Below, piece by piece: positions 51,704-60,154 of a DNA stretch of 64,000 bases. How positions within the stretch are numbered: position 1 is the first letter of the stretch; every line of letters begins with the position of its first letter. The translations under genes were made by a program, and so were the position numbers. This DNA comes from Bradyrhizobium sp. 1 (GTDB lineage Bacteria > Pseudomonadota > Alphaproteobacteria > Rhizobiales > Xanthobacteraceae), in NCBI RefSeq assembly GCF_023073315.1, contig NZ_JADPJH010000022.1, positions 171,218 through 235,217 of the forward strand, in the 5' to 3' direction. Below the pieces are notes generated by a model. It was not told the DNA's origin. It made no database searches and was given only the letters and a program-made list of their open reading frames with translations.

Positions 51704-52549
51704 TTACTGCTTGTGGAACACCAGCGCGCGAACCTCGATGCTCTCGCGCGGCGCGGCATCCGCCGGCGTGGTCGGGTCGATGAACGCCGTATGCGGCCCG
51801 AAGCGGGTGCGACCGTCTGCTGCGGAATCGTAGCATTTGAGCAGCAGCGCCTCGTCCGGCGTCATCTCGGGGAAATAGAACCAGCGGTGGTTCGGATTGT
51901 ATTTCACCGAATAGGTCTCGCCGCGGCGGTTGGGATAGATCAGGTCGGAGGCAACGAGATCATCCGGCGCCACCGTCGTTCCGTCGGCCATCGCCAGCGG
52001 TGAATCGCGCAAGGGACCGCGGATCGGCCGCCACAGATTGATCACCTGCACGCGGCCTCTCAGAAGCTCGTCGGCCTCTTCAGGCAAATGCTCGCGCACG
52101 CGATTGGCGCCGGAGACGGCGGTCTGGTCGACATGGACGCGCGTCGCCGGCTGGCGCGGGCCGCCGTCGCGAATGTCAGCGGCGCCTTCGACGCGCCTGC
52201 GCACCGTGTGGTCGAAGATGAAGACGCGATCGGCTTTCAGCGTCGCCCGCAAAAAGGCCTCGACGGCGGGATAGTAGACCGCTTTGATCTCCGCCTCGTT
52301 GGAAAAGTCCTTCACCTGGTTCGGATGCCGCACAAGGGCAAAGCCCTCGCGATCGAGCGAGATGTTTTGCGCGATCAGCCGCGCATCGAAGATCGGCACC
52401 TGATGCGGCTCCGGCAACGACGTGCTTTTCGGCTCGCCCGGCGGTGGATCGAAAGCGTAGGTGCGCGGTTTGCCCGAAACGGGCGCGAGGTAATTGAGTT
52501 CAGCGGTGACGAAAGGAAGCGATTCGATTTTTGTTTCTTGCAGGCCCAT
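51704..52549 (-). CDS. CmcJ/NvfI-like oxidoreductase family protein
   Basis: 281 residues from ATG 52549 behind GGGAGA. Motifs: VIFDHTVRRR, RVHVDQTAVSGANRVREHLP, INLWRPIRGPLRDSPLAMADG and YNPNHRWFYFPEMTPDEALLLKCYDS. This His-x-Asp..., RxWRP layout is that of the CmcJ/AsaB/NvfI group, iron/2-oxoglutarate-like enzymes first known from cephamycin and fungal pathways. Their role outside those pathways is mostly unknown. Single gene with a repeat-bearing gap on its upstream side. Confidence 0.72.
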   Translation of the reverse strand: MGLQETKIESLPFVTAELNYLAPVSGKPRTYAFDPPPGEPKSTSLPEPHQVPIFDARLIAQNISLDREGFALVRHPNQVKDFSNEAEIKAVYYPAVEAFLRATLKADRVFIFDHTVRRRVEGAADIRDGGPRQPATRVHVDQTAVSGANRVREHLPEEADELLRGRVQVINLWRPIRGPLRDSPLAMADGTTVAPDDLVASDLIYPNRRGETYSVKYNPNHRWFYFPEMTPDEALLLKCYDSAADGRTRFGPHTAFIDPTTPADAAPRESIEVRALVFHKQ

Positions 52550-52741
52550 GGCCGGTCTCCCGATGTGGTCGTCTGAATCATTTTTGCGGCGATGCGGCGC
52601 GGCGCAAGGGAGGCGGTGCAAATAGCAATGGGGGTGTTGTCGAAAGCGAGGACGACAGAAGAAATATTCCCAGGATGGGGATCAGATCGGAAGGCGCGCT
52701 CTTCGCTTCACGAATGCTTGAGAGGCTCGTGAGGTCTCGTG

Positions 52742-52788
52742 CCCCGGACGCAGCGCAGCGCTTCTTCAGCGGTGCGCTGCGTCCGGGG
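52742..52788. repeat. Large palindromic intergenic repeat element
   Basis: CCCCGGACGCAGCGCA (52742-52757) and TGCGCTGCGTCCGGGG (52773-52788) are a perfect 16 bp inverted repeat with a small inner CGCT/AGCG stem. Related half-sites (GCGCCGCGTCCGGGAC) follow up to 52872. This is the general look of the repeated CCGGAC palindromes of Bradyrhizobium genomes. It fills the 345 bp gap 52550-52894. Confidence 0.8.
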
Positions 52789-52894
52789 CCCATCTCATCG
52801 AAAGCGATATGCGCGACATGGGTCCCGGCTCTGCGGAGCAGCGTTGCACGCTGCGCCGCGTCCGGGACATGAGAGCGTCGTTAAATGACCTGGA

Positions 52895-53989
52895 TCATTC
52901 CGCCGCCTCGCCGCGAACCGCCTGACGCTTGGCAATCAGCTCGCGCGTCAGCGGGATCAACTCGCGGCCATAGTCGATGGCATCGGGAAGCGGATCGAAG
53001 CCGCGGATCAGGAAGTGGCTGACGCCGAGGTCGTAATAGTCGGCGAAGACCTCGGCGACCTGCTCGGGTGTGCCGACCAATGCGGTCGTGTTGCTGTTGG
53101 CGCCGGTGAGTTTTGCGATCTCCGTCCACAGCCGCTTGTCGATGCGGCTGCCCTGGTCGGCCAGCGCCAGCAGCCGCTTGGCGCCATCGGTCGCGTGATT
53201 GGGCCGGCGGTAGCCGGTCTGGTCCTGAAGCGCGGTGGCGCGCTCCAGAATCGCCTCGGCCTTCTGCCAGGCCTTCTCCTCGGTGTCGGCGAGGATCGGC
53301 CGCACCGACAGGCTGAAGCGCGGGCTTGGACGCCCGTGCTTTGCCGCCGCCGCCCGCACGCGCGCGGTGACGTCGCGCACCTGCGCGTAGGATTCGCCCC
53401 ACAGCGCAAAGGTGTCGGCATGCTTGCCCGAGACCTCGATCGCGGCATCGGAGCCGCCGCCGACGAAGGTGTAGATGCCGCCCTTCTGCAGCGGCTTGAC
53501 CTGCGAAAAGCCGTTCTCGACATTGTAGTACTTGCCGCTGTAGTTGAACGGCTTCTCGCTGGTCCATTCCAGCCGCACCACGTCGAGGAATTCGCTGGTC
53601 CGGGCGTAACGCTCGTCCTTGTCGTCGAGCGTGTTGCCGTCCTGGCGCAGCTCGATCGCGTTGCCGCCGGTGATGACGTGCAGCGAGACGCGGCCTTCAT
53701 AAAGCTGGTCGAGCGTGGCGAACTGGCGCGCCAGCAGCGTCGGCGCCGTGAAACCCGGCCGCTGCGCGATCATCACCTTGAGCTTCCTGGTGATGGTCAG
53801 CACGTGCTGGGCGATCTGGAGCGCATCCGGCGTGGTCGAATGGAACGCCAGCAGCGCGCGGTCGAAACCGGCGAGCTCATGCGCCTTTGCCACCGTTTCG
53901 ATGTAGTTCGGATCGAGCACCGGCCCCTGGCGCACGATAGTCTCGGAGGCATTGCTGTTAGCGATAAAGCCGATGAACTCGACCGACAT
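52895..53989 (-). CDS. LLM-class flavin-dependent monooxygenase (SsuD/alkanesulfonate-type)
   Basis: 364 residues from ATG 53989 behind GGAG. Luciferase-like TIM barrel: EFIGFIANSNASET, DRALLAFHSTTPDALQIAQHVLTITRKLKVMIAQRPGFTAPTLLARQFATLDQLYEGRVSLHVITGGN, and YVGGGS-like FVGGGSDAAIEVSGKHADTFALWGES. These positions are conserved in FMNH2-dependent alkanesulfonate monooxygenases. It would release sulfite from an organosulfur compound and needs a separate flavin reductase, not seen here. First step gene of the sulfonate-type cluster. Confidence 0.88.
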   Translation of the reverse strand: MSVEFIGFIANSNASETIVRQGPVLDPNYIETVAKAHELAGFDRALLAFHSTTPDALQIAQHVLTITRKLKVMIAQRPGFTAPTLLARQFATLDQLYEGRVSLHVITGGNAIELRQDGNTLDDKDERYARTSEFLDVVRLEWTSEKPFNYSGKYYNVENGFSQVKPLQKGGIYTFVGGGSDAAIEVSGKHADTFALWGESYAQVRDVTARVRAAAAKHGRPSPRFSLSVRPILADTEEKAWQKAEAILERATALQDQTGYRRPNHATDGAKRLLALADQGSRIDKRLWTEIAKLTGANSNTTALVGTPEQVAEVFADYYDLGVSHFLIRGFDPLPDAIDYGRELIPLTRELIAKRQAVRGEAAE

Positions 53990-54013
53990 CAGAAAACTCC
54001 GTTTGGTGATTGG

Positions 54014-55186
54014 TCAGATGCCGAGCGCATGGCGCCCGGCAGCGATTTTCGTGGTGTCATCCTGTGGGGTGTGGACGCGGCCGCAGAGCACGTCCCGGTA
54101 ATGCCGCTCCAGCGGATTTTTGCGCGACAGACCGTGATTGCTGGTCAGCGACAAGGCGTCCTCCACTGCGGCCACGGCGTTATTGGTCACCGTCAGCTTG
54201 ACGATGTTGGACTCGATCGCGCCGAGCTGCAAGCCGTCGTCGAAATCGGAGGCAAAACTGTCGATCAAACGTGCGTTGACGGCGAGCCGCGCCTCGATGC
54301 CGCCGAGCATTTCCTGGGCGCGGGGCAAGCTCGCCAGCGGCGCGCCGAGACTGGCCGGCGCACGTGTCTTCAGGAAGGTGACCAGCCAGTCCCGTGCGGC
54401 GCGTGCGATGCCGTCATAGATCGCCGCGACGAAAATCGTGTGAACGGTTGCCTGTACCGAGTCCGGTGCACGCCAGTCGGCGGGCTTGCGGACATCGATT
54501 TCGGCATCGAGCGGGATCACGACGTCGTCAAAGATCACGTCGTGGCTGCCGCTCGCGCGCAGGCCGTAATGGTCCCAGGTTTCAACGATACGCGTGCCCG
54601 GCAGGCCGGCCGGCACCAGGAACTGCCCGACCCGCGGCTCGGCCTCGTCGGTCCGGGCCCAGACCAGATACCATTTCAGGATCGGCGAGCCCGTCGAATA
54701 GATCTTGTGGCCGGAAAGACGCCAGCCGGTCTCGGTGCGACGCGCAATGGTCGCCGGCAGACCACCGCGTGCGGGTGAGCCGAGCTCGGGCTCGACGCGC
54801 AGTGCGTTGATCAGCGCGAGACCTTCAACGGTCTCGTGAGCGAGCTTGCGTGACAGCCGCACCGGCCAGCTAGGACTTCGCGCCATCACCAGATGGTTGA
54901 TGTAGTGCATCGACAGCACCAGCGCCGTCGACGAACAGGCTTTGCCGACGAGGCCGAGCACGCGCGCGGCATATCTCGCCCCGGCACCGGCGCCGCCGAG
55001 GGCAGCCGGCACCGTCAGCGACAGCAGGCCCGCCTCGGAGAGCTCGCGAAAATTCCCGAAGGGAAAACTCGCGGTGCGGTCATGCTCGGCCGCACGCGCT
55101 GCAAAACCTTCGGCCAGTGCTTCGGCGCGCGCGATGTAATCGGGTTCGCTATGGGCCACACGTCCTTGAGCTACAGAAGTCACCAT
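54014..55186 (-). CDS. Acyl-CoA dehydrogenase family flavoprotein (SfnB/DszC-like)
   Basis: 390 residues. Acyl-CoA dehydrogenase fold: FRELSEAGLLSLTVPAALGGAGAG, RRTETGWRLSGHKIYSTGSPI and WDHYGLRASGSHDVIFDDVVIP. The glutamate of true acyl-CoA dehydrogenases is not evident, and its company with a LLM monooxygenase and sulfonate-type transporter points to the SfnB/DszC-like flavin monooxygenases of organosulfur use. Overlaps the ATPase gene by 7 bp. Confidence 0.83.
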   Translation of the reverse strand: MVTSVAQGRVAHSEPDYIARAEALAEGFAARAAEHDRTASFPFGNFRELSEAGLLSLTVPAALGGAGAGARYAARVLGLVGKACSSTALVLSMHYINHLVMARSPSWPVRLSRKLAHETVEGLALINALRVEPELGSPARGGLPATIARRTETGWRLSGHKIYSTGSPILKWYLVWARTDEAEPRVGQFLVPAGLPGTRIVETWDHYGLRASGSHDVIFDDVVIPLDAEIDVRKPADWRAPDSVQATVHTIFVAAIYDGIARAARDWLVTFLKTRAPASLGAPLASLPRAQEMLGGIEARLAVNARLIDSFASDFDDGLQLGAIESNIVKLTVTNNAVAAVEDALSLTSNHGLSRKNPLERHYRDVLCGRVHTPQDDTTKIAAGRHALGI

Positions 55187-55974
55187 GTGGCATCCAATCC
55201 CAACAGGCCAAGAATCTGGCGGCGCAGATCCGCCAGATATGGATCGCCGCGATGGCGCGGATAGGGCCGGTCGACGCGGATGTCGGCCTTCACGCGCGCG
55301 GGGCGGTCGCTGAACACGATGACGCGGTTGGCGAGCACCAGGGCTTCCTCGGCGTCATGCGTCACCAGCAGAGTCGTAAAACCCTTGCGCTGCCAGAGCG
55401 AGACCAGCTCGGCCTGCATGGTGATGCGAGTCAGCGAGTCCAGTTTTCCCAGCGGCTCGTCGAGGATGAGGATTTTTGGATCGTTGACCAGGGCCCGCGC
55501 CAGCGCGACGCGCTGCGCCATGCCGCCGGAGAGCTGGTGCGGATAAGCGGTGCGGAAGTCCGATAGCCCGACGAGATCGAGCGCATCGTCCACGCGATGA
55601 CGCTGGCTCTTCAATACGCCCTGCGCTTCGAGCCCCAACGCAACATTGTCCCAGACCGTACGCCACGGAAACAGCGTCGGATCCTGGAACACGACCACGC
55701 GCGACGGATGCGGCCGGGCGATGCGGACCTCGTCCTCACGCAGCGTCCCAGCCTTGGGCTTGTCGAGGCCGGCGACGAGACGCAGCAACGTCGACTTGCC
55801 GCAGCCGGAGGGACCAAGCAGCGCGACGAATTCGCCAGGCTCGACGGAGAGGCTGACGTCGCTGAGAACAGGCAGCTCGGCACCATCGATGTCGAAGGCG
55901 TGGCTGACCTGCTCGATGTCGAGCGCGGCACCGGCGGCCGGCGGGGTGGCGATTTCTGCCAGTGCAGTTACCAT
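55180..55974 (-). CDS. ABC transporter ATP-binding protein (SsuB/TauB-like)
   Basis: 264 residues from ATG 55974; the frame is open far upstream but that is antisense-free overlap with the permease. Walker A GPSGCGKST, Q-loop VVFQDPTLFPWRTVWDN, signature QLSGGMAQRVALARAL and Walker B LILDEPLGKLD. The TLFPW and EPLGKLD forms are those of nitrate/sulfonate/taurine ATPases. Energises the permease encoded next; overlaps it by 7 bp. Confidence 0.92.
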   Translation of the reverse strand: MVTALAEIATPPAAGAALDIEQVSHAFDIDGAELPVLSDVSLSVEPGEFVALLGPSGCGKSTLLRLVAGLDKPKAGTLREDEVRIARPHPSRVVVFQDPTLFPWRTVWDNVALGLEAQGVLKSQRHRVDDALDLVGLSDFRTAYPHQLSGGMAQRVALARALVNDPKILILDEPLGKLDSLTRITMQAELVSLWQRKGFTTLLVTHDAEEALVLANRVIVFSDRPARVKADIRVDRPYPRHRGDPYLADLRRQILGLLGLDATW

Positions 55975-56990
55975 TTCACGGTCCCCTTCTGCCAGACCAG
56001 CAGGCGGTCGCGGATCGCAAACAGCAGCGTGATCGCGCCGGAGCAGAGCAGCGCCATCACGATCAGCGCCGCATACATGTTGGCGTAGGCAGCCCAGCCC
56101 TGTGCCCATTGCAGATACCAGCCGAGGCCAGCCTTGACCCCGATCATCTCGGCGACGACAAGCACGGCAAAGGACGAGCCGAGCCCCATGAACAGGCCGA
56201 CGAAGACATGCGGCAATGCCGCGGGGATCGCGACCTTCAGCACCAGGAAGGACGGTTTTGCGCCGAGCGTCCGCGCGACGTCGTAATAGGCGTTGCTGAC
56301 GCTCGCAACGCCCGACCAGGTCAGCACTGTGACGGGGAAGCCGGTCGCCAGCGCGATCAGGAAAGTCGAGGCGCTCCAGCTCGACGGGAACGTGAAGAAG
56401 GCGATCGGCAGCCAGGCGGTCGCCGGCAGCGGGCCGATGAAGCGCAGCACCGGATGCACCCAATAGCCGACCGCACGCGACCAGCCGATCGAGACGCCGG
56501 TCAGGAAGCCGACTGTCGCGCCGATCAGATAACCGCCGAGCTGAAGCTTGACCGAAGCAAACACGCTGTCGAGCAGCTTTGGCAAATCGTCGGTATAGAC
56601 TTCGATGATCGATTGCGGCGGCGGAAAGAACGGCAGCGGCAGCCAGGCGAATTTTGCGGTGGCGACCTCCCACAGGGTCAGGAACGCACCGAGCGCCACG
56701 AGCCAGGGCGCGCGCTGGCGCAGCGCTTTGCCCGCCGAGCCCAGATAGTCGGCGCCGACGGTGCCGAACAAGGCGATTGCGGCGACGATGAAGGCGGCAA
56801 TGCCGAGCGAATGGGTGCGCGACCAGTCGCCGAGGTCCTCCCACCACAGGCAGGACAGCCCGAAGGCAATCCAGGCAACGCCGGCGAGCACGCCGACGCC
56901 GGATTCCCGGAGCCAGCTCGCAAGGACCGGCGCGCGCGAGAGGCGCGGCGCGCCGGAGGCGATGCCGTCAGACAGCGAATACGTCGACAT
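55968..56990 (-). CDS. ABC transporter permease (SsuC/TauC-like) with N-terminal extension
   Basis: 340 residues from ATG 56990; usual SsuC length is about 260. Two extra hydrophobic helices precede the core (VGVLAGVAWIAFGLSCLWW and SLGIAAFIVAAIALFGTV). The core has the six helices and the ABC contact loop ASVSNAYYDVARTLGAKPSFLVLKVAIPAALPHVFVGL. Partner of the ATPase downstream. Overlaps the binding protein gene by 23 bp, an unusually long overlap that supports translational coupling. Confidence 0.9.
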   Translation of the reverse strand: MSTYSLSDGIASGAPRLSRAPVLASWLRESGVGVLAGVAWIAFGLSCLWWEDLGDWSRTHSLGIAAFIVAAIALFGTVGADYLGSAGKALRQRAPWLVALGAFLTLWEVATAKFAWLPLPFFPPPQSIIEVYTDDLPKLLDSVFASVKLQLGGYLIGATVGFLTGVSIGWSRAVGYWVHPVLRFIGPLPATAWLPIAFFTFPSSWSASTFLIALATGFPVTVLTWSGVASVSNAYYDVARTLGAKPSFLVLKVAIPAALPHVFVGLFMGLGSSFAVLVVAEMIGVKAGLGWYLQWAQGWAAYANMYAALIVMALLCSGAITLLFAIRDRLLVWQKGTVKW

Positions 56991-58071
56991 AGATGCGCTC
57001 CGCGAATTTGGCCGTATCGGTGCTTGGCTTGAAGACCTGCACGCTCTTGAGATCGTCGGCATAGGCCTTCAGCTCGCGCTTCAGCACTTCGCCGACGGGA
57101 TGATGATGGTGGGTGTGGTAGCGCACCATGCCCTCGATATCGGCGAGCGATGCCGTCTTCGGCGCATAGGGCTGGAACGATTTTGCTGCCACCGCCGGAT
57201 TCTGCGACGTGAACATCGCAGCATCGAGCAGTGCCTGCGTGATCGCGCGGGCGACCTGCGGCTCCTCGCGCACCAGGCTGCCGCGCAAGCCAACGATGCA
57301 GCAGCTCTTGTCGCGATACTCGCCGTCGAGATTGGAGGCGACTTCCTTGTACTGGCTGTCCTTGAGCCAGAGATAGCCCAGCGGATCGGATGACAGGAAC
57401 GCCTGCACCTCGCCCTTCTCCACGGCGACGTTGAGGAGATTGCCAGGATAGGCGCGCCAGTCGACGTCTTTGTTCGGATCGATGCCGAGCTTGGCGAGCT
57501 GGATCGAGAAGAAGTTCTTGTCGGGCCCGCCGAGATCGCCGACCGCGACGATCTTGCCCTTGAGGTCGGCGAGCTTGCTCACGCTCGAGTCGGCGCGCGT
57601 CAAAACGCGCATGCAGCCGCCATGGGTGCCGGCGGCGATCTTGACGTCAAAGCCCTGCTCTAGCGGTTTTAGCCAGCGCAGCGCCATGCCGAGTCCGGCA
57701 TCGCTTTTTCCCGTCGCGATCGCCTCGAGCAGCTGGTCGGTCGAGCCGGAATAATTGACGAGCTCGACATCGAGATTCTGCTTCTGAAAGAAGCCGTGCT
57801 CGATCGCGACCGGCAGCGGCGCGAGGCACACCGCGCCGGCATTCCACGACAGTTTGAGCTTGCGCGGGGCGCCTGATAGCGCGGGACCATCTGCCGCCGT
57901 CCGGCACAGCGGAAATTCCGAGAGGTCGACACCCGGCGCGATCGCCTGTGGCGCAAAGGCCTGTGCCGCGCCGAAGGCACCGAGCGGCGCGGCGAAAGCC
58001 GCAGCTAACCCAGCCTGGAGCAGATTGCGCCGGTCGAGCCCCGATCCGTCGCGCTTGTTGTCGTTGCCCAT
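56968..58071 (-). CDS. ABC transporter substrate-binding protein (sulfonate/nitrate-type, Tat-like signal)
   Basis: 367 residues from ATG 58071. DRRNLLQAGLAAAFAAPLGAFG near the N-terminus is a Tat-like twin-arginine signal. NMT1/SsuA-type fold: KLSWNAGAVCLAPLPVAIEHGFFQKQNLDVELVNYSGSTDQLLEAIATGKSDAGLGMALRW. A His-rich loop YHTHHHHPVGE lies near residue 318, suggesting metal contact. Serves the permease next to it. A second, different receptor of the same class is divergent at 58548. Confidence 0.88.
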   Translation of the reverse strand: MGNDNKRDGSGLDRRNLLQAGLAAAFAAPLGAFGAAQAFAPQAIAPGVDLSEFPLCRTAADGPALSGAPRKLKLSWNAGAVCLAPLPVAIEHGFFQKQNLDVELVNYSGSTDQLLEAIATGKSDAGLGMALRWLKPLEQGFDVKIAAGTHGGCMRVLTRADSSVSKLADLKGKIVAVGDLGGPDKNFFSIQLAKLGIDPNKDVDWRAYPGNLLNVAVEKGEVQAFLSSDPLGYLWLKDSQYKEVASNLDGEYRDKSCCIVGLRGSLVREEPQVARAITQALLDAAMFTSQNPAVAAKSFQPYAPKTASLADIEGMVRYHTHHHHPVGEVLKRELKAYADDLKSVQVFKPSTDTAKFAERIYVDVFAV

Positions 58072-58547
58072 CAGTCCCCGCTCCTGCGTTGGCACGGCTC
58101 CGCCATGCACGCAACGGTTCACGTTGCGCATGTTCCGTGCGGAGCTGCGTTGAGAGAATATTTTTCGCCGACGCTTCACGCGCCGCCTTGATGCGATGTC
58201 CAAATCATGCGGCGCACGCGCGGCATCGTCAATGAAATGGAATTTCGAATGTGGCGCGAGGAGAAGTCATTCTCTCCATCGGCGCGGGCGGGAACGATGA
58301 AACGATTTTCGCTGGCGCATCGATCGGCAAAGCGCGGCGCGACTCCCTCCCCTGCTTCGTTCTTGCGCATCTACGCAACACGCACGGCGCAAATTCTCGA
58401 AAGCAGCGTTTCGCTGAAACGTCCTTGCCCGATGCGCGCGCAATACGGATGGCCATTTCATTGACTGCGTATCGCGCGATCATAGACTTGATCGTCTCGC
58501 TGCATCGTTCGCTCACGCATTGTGAGCAAAGCAACAAGACGGATCAC
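58072..58547. other. 476 bp divergent promoter region
   Basis: Lies between the two divergently transcribed receptor genes of the sulfonate-type cluster. I see no credible gene, no perfect sigma-factor site and no clear operator; a CysB-like or SsuR-like regulator might act here. Confidence 0.5.
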
Positions 58548-59528
58548 ATGAGCATCAACTCCGACGATCATTCCATCACCCGCAGGCTCGCCGCATCGCT
58601 GCTCGCCGCTGCAATTACGTTGTCGACCGCTGCCGCCTCGTTCGCCGCCGACACCGTCGTGCTGCGCGTCGGCGACCAGAAGGGCGGCAACCGTTCGCTG
58701 CTCGACATCGCAGGCTATGCGAAGGACCTGCCCTACAGAATCGAATGGTCGGAATTCCCGGCGGCCGCGCCGATCCTGGAAGCGCTCAACGCCGGCGCGC
58801 TCGACGTCGGCTACACCGGCGATCTCTCCTTCCTCTCGGTCTATGCGGCCGGTGCGCCGATCAAGGCGATCGGCGGCACCAGGTCGGACGCAAAGACGCA
58901 AGCGATCCTGGTGCGCCAGGATTCGCCGATCAAGTCGGCCGCCGACCTCAAGGGCAAGCGCCTCGCCGGCACGCGCGGCGGCTGGGGCCAGTTCCTGATC
59001 GACGCGACACTGGAGAAGGCGCAGATCAAGCTCGAGGATGCGACCTTCGCACCGCTCGGCCCGGTCGATGCCAAGATCGCGCTGGTCGCGGGTTCGATCG
59101 ACGCCTGGGCGGTGTGGGAGCCCTATGTCTCGTTCGCGACGCTGAAGGACAAGGCTCGGGTGATCGCCGACGGCGAAGGCCTGACGCCGACCATCACCTT
59201 CATCGTCGCCTCCGACAATGCCATCGCCACCAAGCGGGCGGCGGTGCAGGACCTCGTCCAGCGGCTGAACAAGGCGCGGCTGTGGTCGTTGGATCACCTC
59301 AGTGAATACGCCAAGAGCACGGCCGAACTGACCAAGCTGCCCGAGGACGTGCTGCTCTCCGCCTACACCGCACAGCGCACCAGCCCGATTCCGATCGACG
59401 AGAGCGTGGTGAAAGAGGTGCAAGCGGCATCAGACCGTTCGACGCGCTACGGCATCCTGCCGAAGACGCTCGACGTCAGCAAAGCCGTCGACCGCAGCTT
59501 CACCGCCGGGGCCGCGGGATCGAACTAG
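58548..59528 (+). CDS. Aliphatic sulfonate-type ABC transporter substrate-binding protein (SsuA-like)
   Basis: 326 residues from ATG 58548. Signal peptide ends in TLSTAAASFAAD. SsuA fold: LRVGDQKGGNRSLLDIAGYAKDLPYRIEWSEFPAAAPILEALNAGALDVGYTGDLSFL, LAGTRGGWGQFLIDATLEKAQIK and IDAWAVWEPYVSFATLKDKARV. The GDxxF and WAVWEPY blocks are typical of alkanesulfonate receptors. It is transcribed away from the transporter it presumably feeds. Confidence 0.92.
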   Translation: MSINSDDHSITRRLAASLLAAAITLSTAAASFAADTVVLRVGDQKGGNRSLLDIAGYAKDLPYRIEWSEFPAAAPILEALNAGALDVGYTGDLSFLSVYAAGAPIKAIGGTRSDAKTQAILVRQDSPIKSAADLKGKRLAGTRGGWGQFLIDATLEKAQIKLEDATFAPLGPVDAKIALVAGSIDAWAVWEPYVSFATLKDKARVIADGEGLTPTITFIVASDNAIATKRAAVQDLVQRLNKARLWSLDHLSEYAKSTAELTKLPEDVLLSAYTAQRTSPIPIDESVVKEVQAASDRSTRYGILPKTLDVSKAVDRSFTAGAAGSN

Positions 59529-59543
59529 AGCGGAGGCGGCGGG

Positions 59544-59642
59544 ATGCGCAGGCTTCGCCTCAAGCCCGGCCCGTTGCATCTCGCCGCCATCGTGCTCGCG
59601 CATGTCGCCTGCATGAGCCTGATCGTGTGGTTATCTCTTTAG
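59544..59642 (+). CDS. 32-residue single-helix membrane protein
   Basis: ATG 59544 follows a full GGAGG (59532-59536) by 7 bp, 15 bp after the SsuA-like stop. Product: basic MRRLRLKPGP then one hydrophobic helix (LHLAAIVLAHVACMSLIVWLSL) ending at TAG 59640. SD quality, position directly behind the receptor gene and helix make-up support a real small gene, not in any family I know. Confidence 0.55.
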   Translation: MRRLRLKPGPLHLAAIVLAHVACMSLIVWLSL

Positions 59643-59718
59643 GTGATCGCCGCGGACATCCGGCCTCGCGGCCCGTATCAGTTGTGCCCGCTCACGTTCC
59701 CGGCCCATCAGCAATTCA

Positions 59719-59732
59719 TTGATCTTGATCAA
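59719..59732 (+). promoter_or_regulatory. Perfect FixK/FNR box
   Basis: TTGATCTTGATCAA, an exact palindromic FNR/FixK2-type site (TTGAT-N4-ATCAA), centred 64 bp before the start at 59790. With the usual -41.5 spacing transcription would begin about 20 bp before the ATG. Confidence 0.75.
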
Positions 59733-59789
59733 GGGTCGGCGATGGAAGAGCGGGTTGATAACCTCCTACTCTGAAGACGGGAGGCTAGA

Positions 59790-60059
59790 ATGACACATCG
59801 TAAGCCCGGAATGCTGATACTGGCCGCGCTGGTTGCAGCTCTTGGACTAGCAGGCTCATTTGAATGGTCGTCCACTGACGGGCTCGCGCTGTCGGTCAAC
59901 AGTGCAGAAGCCAGGGTTGGGCGGCCCCTAACGCCCGTCAGCGTGGCCGGCGTTGCCCGTCGCACCACGCGGCGTGCCGTCGTCGGTGGTGCCGTCGTCG
60001 GTGGCGCGGCTGCCGCATGCGTACGCGTCTATGTCAACGGAGCCTATGTCTGCCGGTGA
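59790..60059 (+). CDS. Small exported protein, probably under FixK control
   Basis: 89 residues with a hydrophobic N-terminus (MLILAALVAALGLAGSF) that may be a signal peptide or an anchor. The mature part is basic and ends in CVRVYVNGAYVCR, a two-Cys motif that recurs in small Bradyrhizobium proteins. No known domain. The FixK box upstream suggests expression at low oxygen. Confidence 0.65.
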   Translation: MTHRKPGMLILAALVAALGLAGSFEWSSTDGLALSVNSAEARVGRPLTPVSVAGVARRTTRRAVVGGAVVGGAAAACVRVYVNGAYVCR

Positions 60060-60069
60060 CCCCATCCAG

Positions 60070-60096
60070 CGGGCTTGCCGGAGAGCGGCAAGCCCG
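60070..60096. terminator. Stem-loop between convergent genes, possible terminator
   Basis: CGGGCTTGCC (60070-60079) and GGCAAGCCCG (60087-60096), 7-base loop. No T-tract on either strand, so termination is only a possibility for the convergent genes on both sides. Confidence 0.4.
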
Positions 60097-60154
60097 ACGC
60101 GCAGCCGAATGATTCACGTGATTCACGCAGCGCCTGATTGGCTCGGGCGCGCGT

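Noticed and set aside
58204..58547. Open frames in the divergent gap before the SsuA-like gene
   Set aside because: None has a ribosome site or recognisable sequence; the signal peptide of SsuA clearly starts at 58548.
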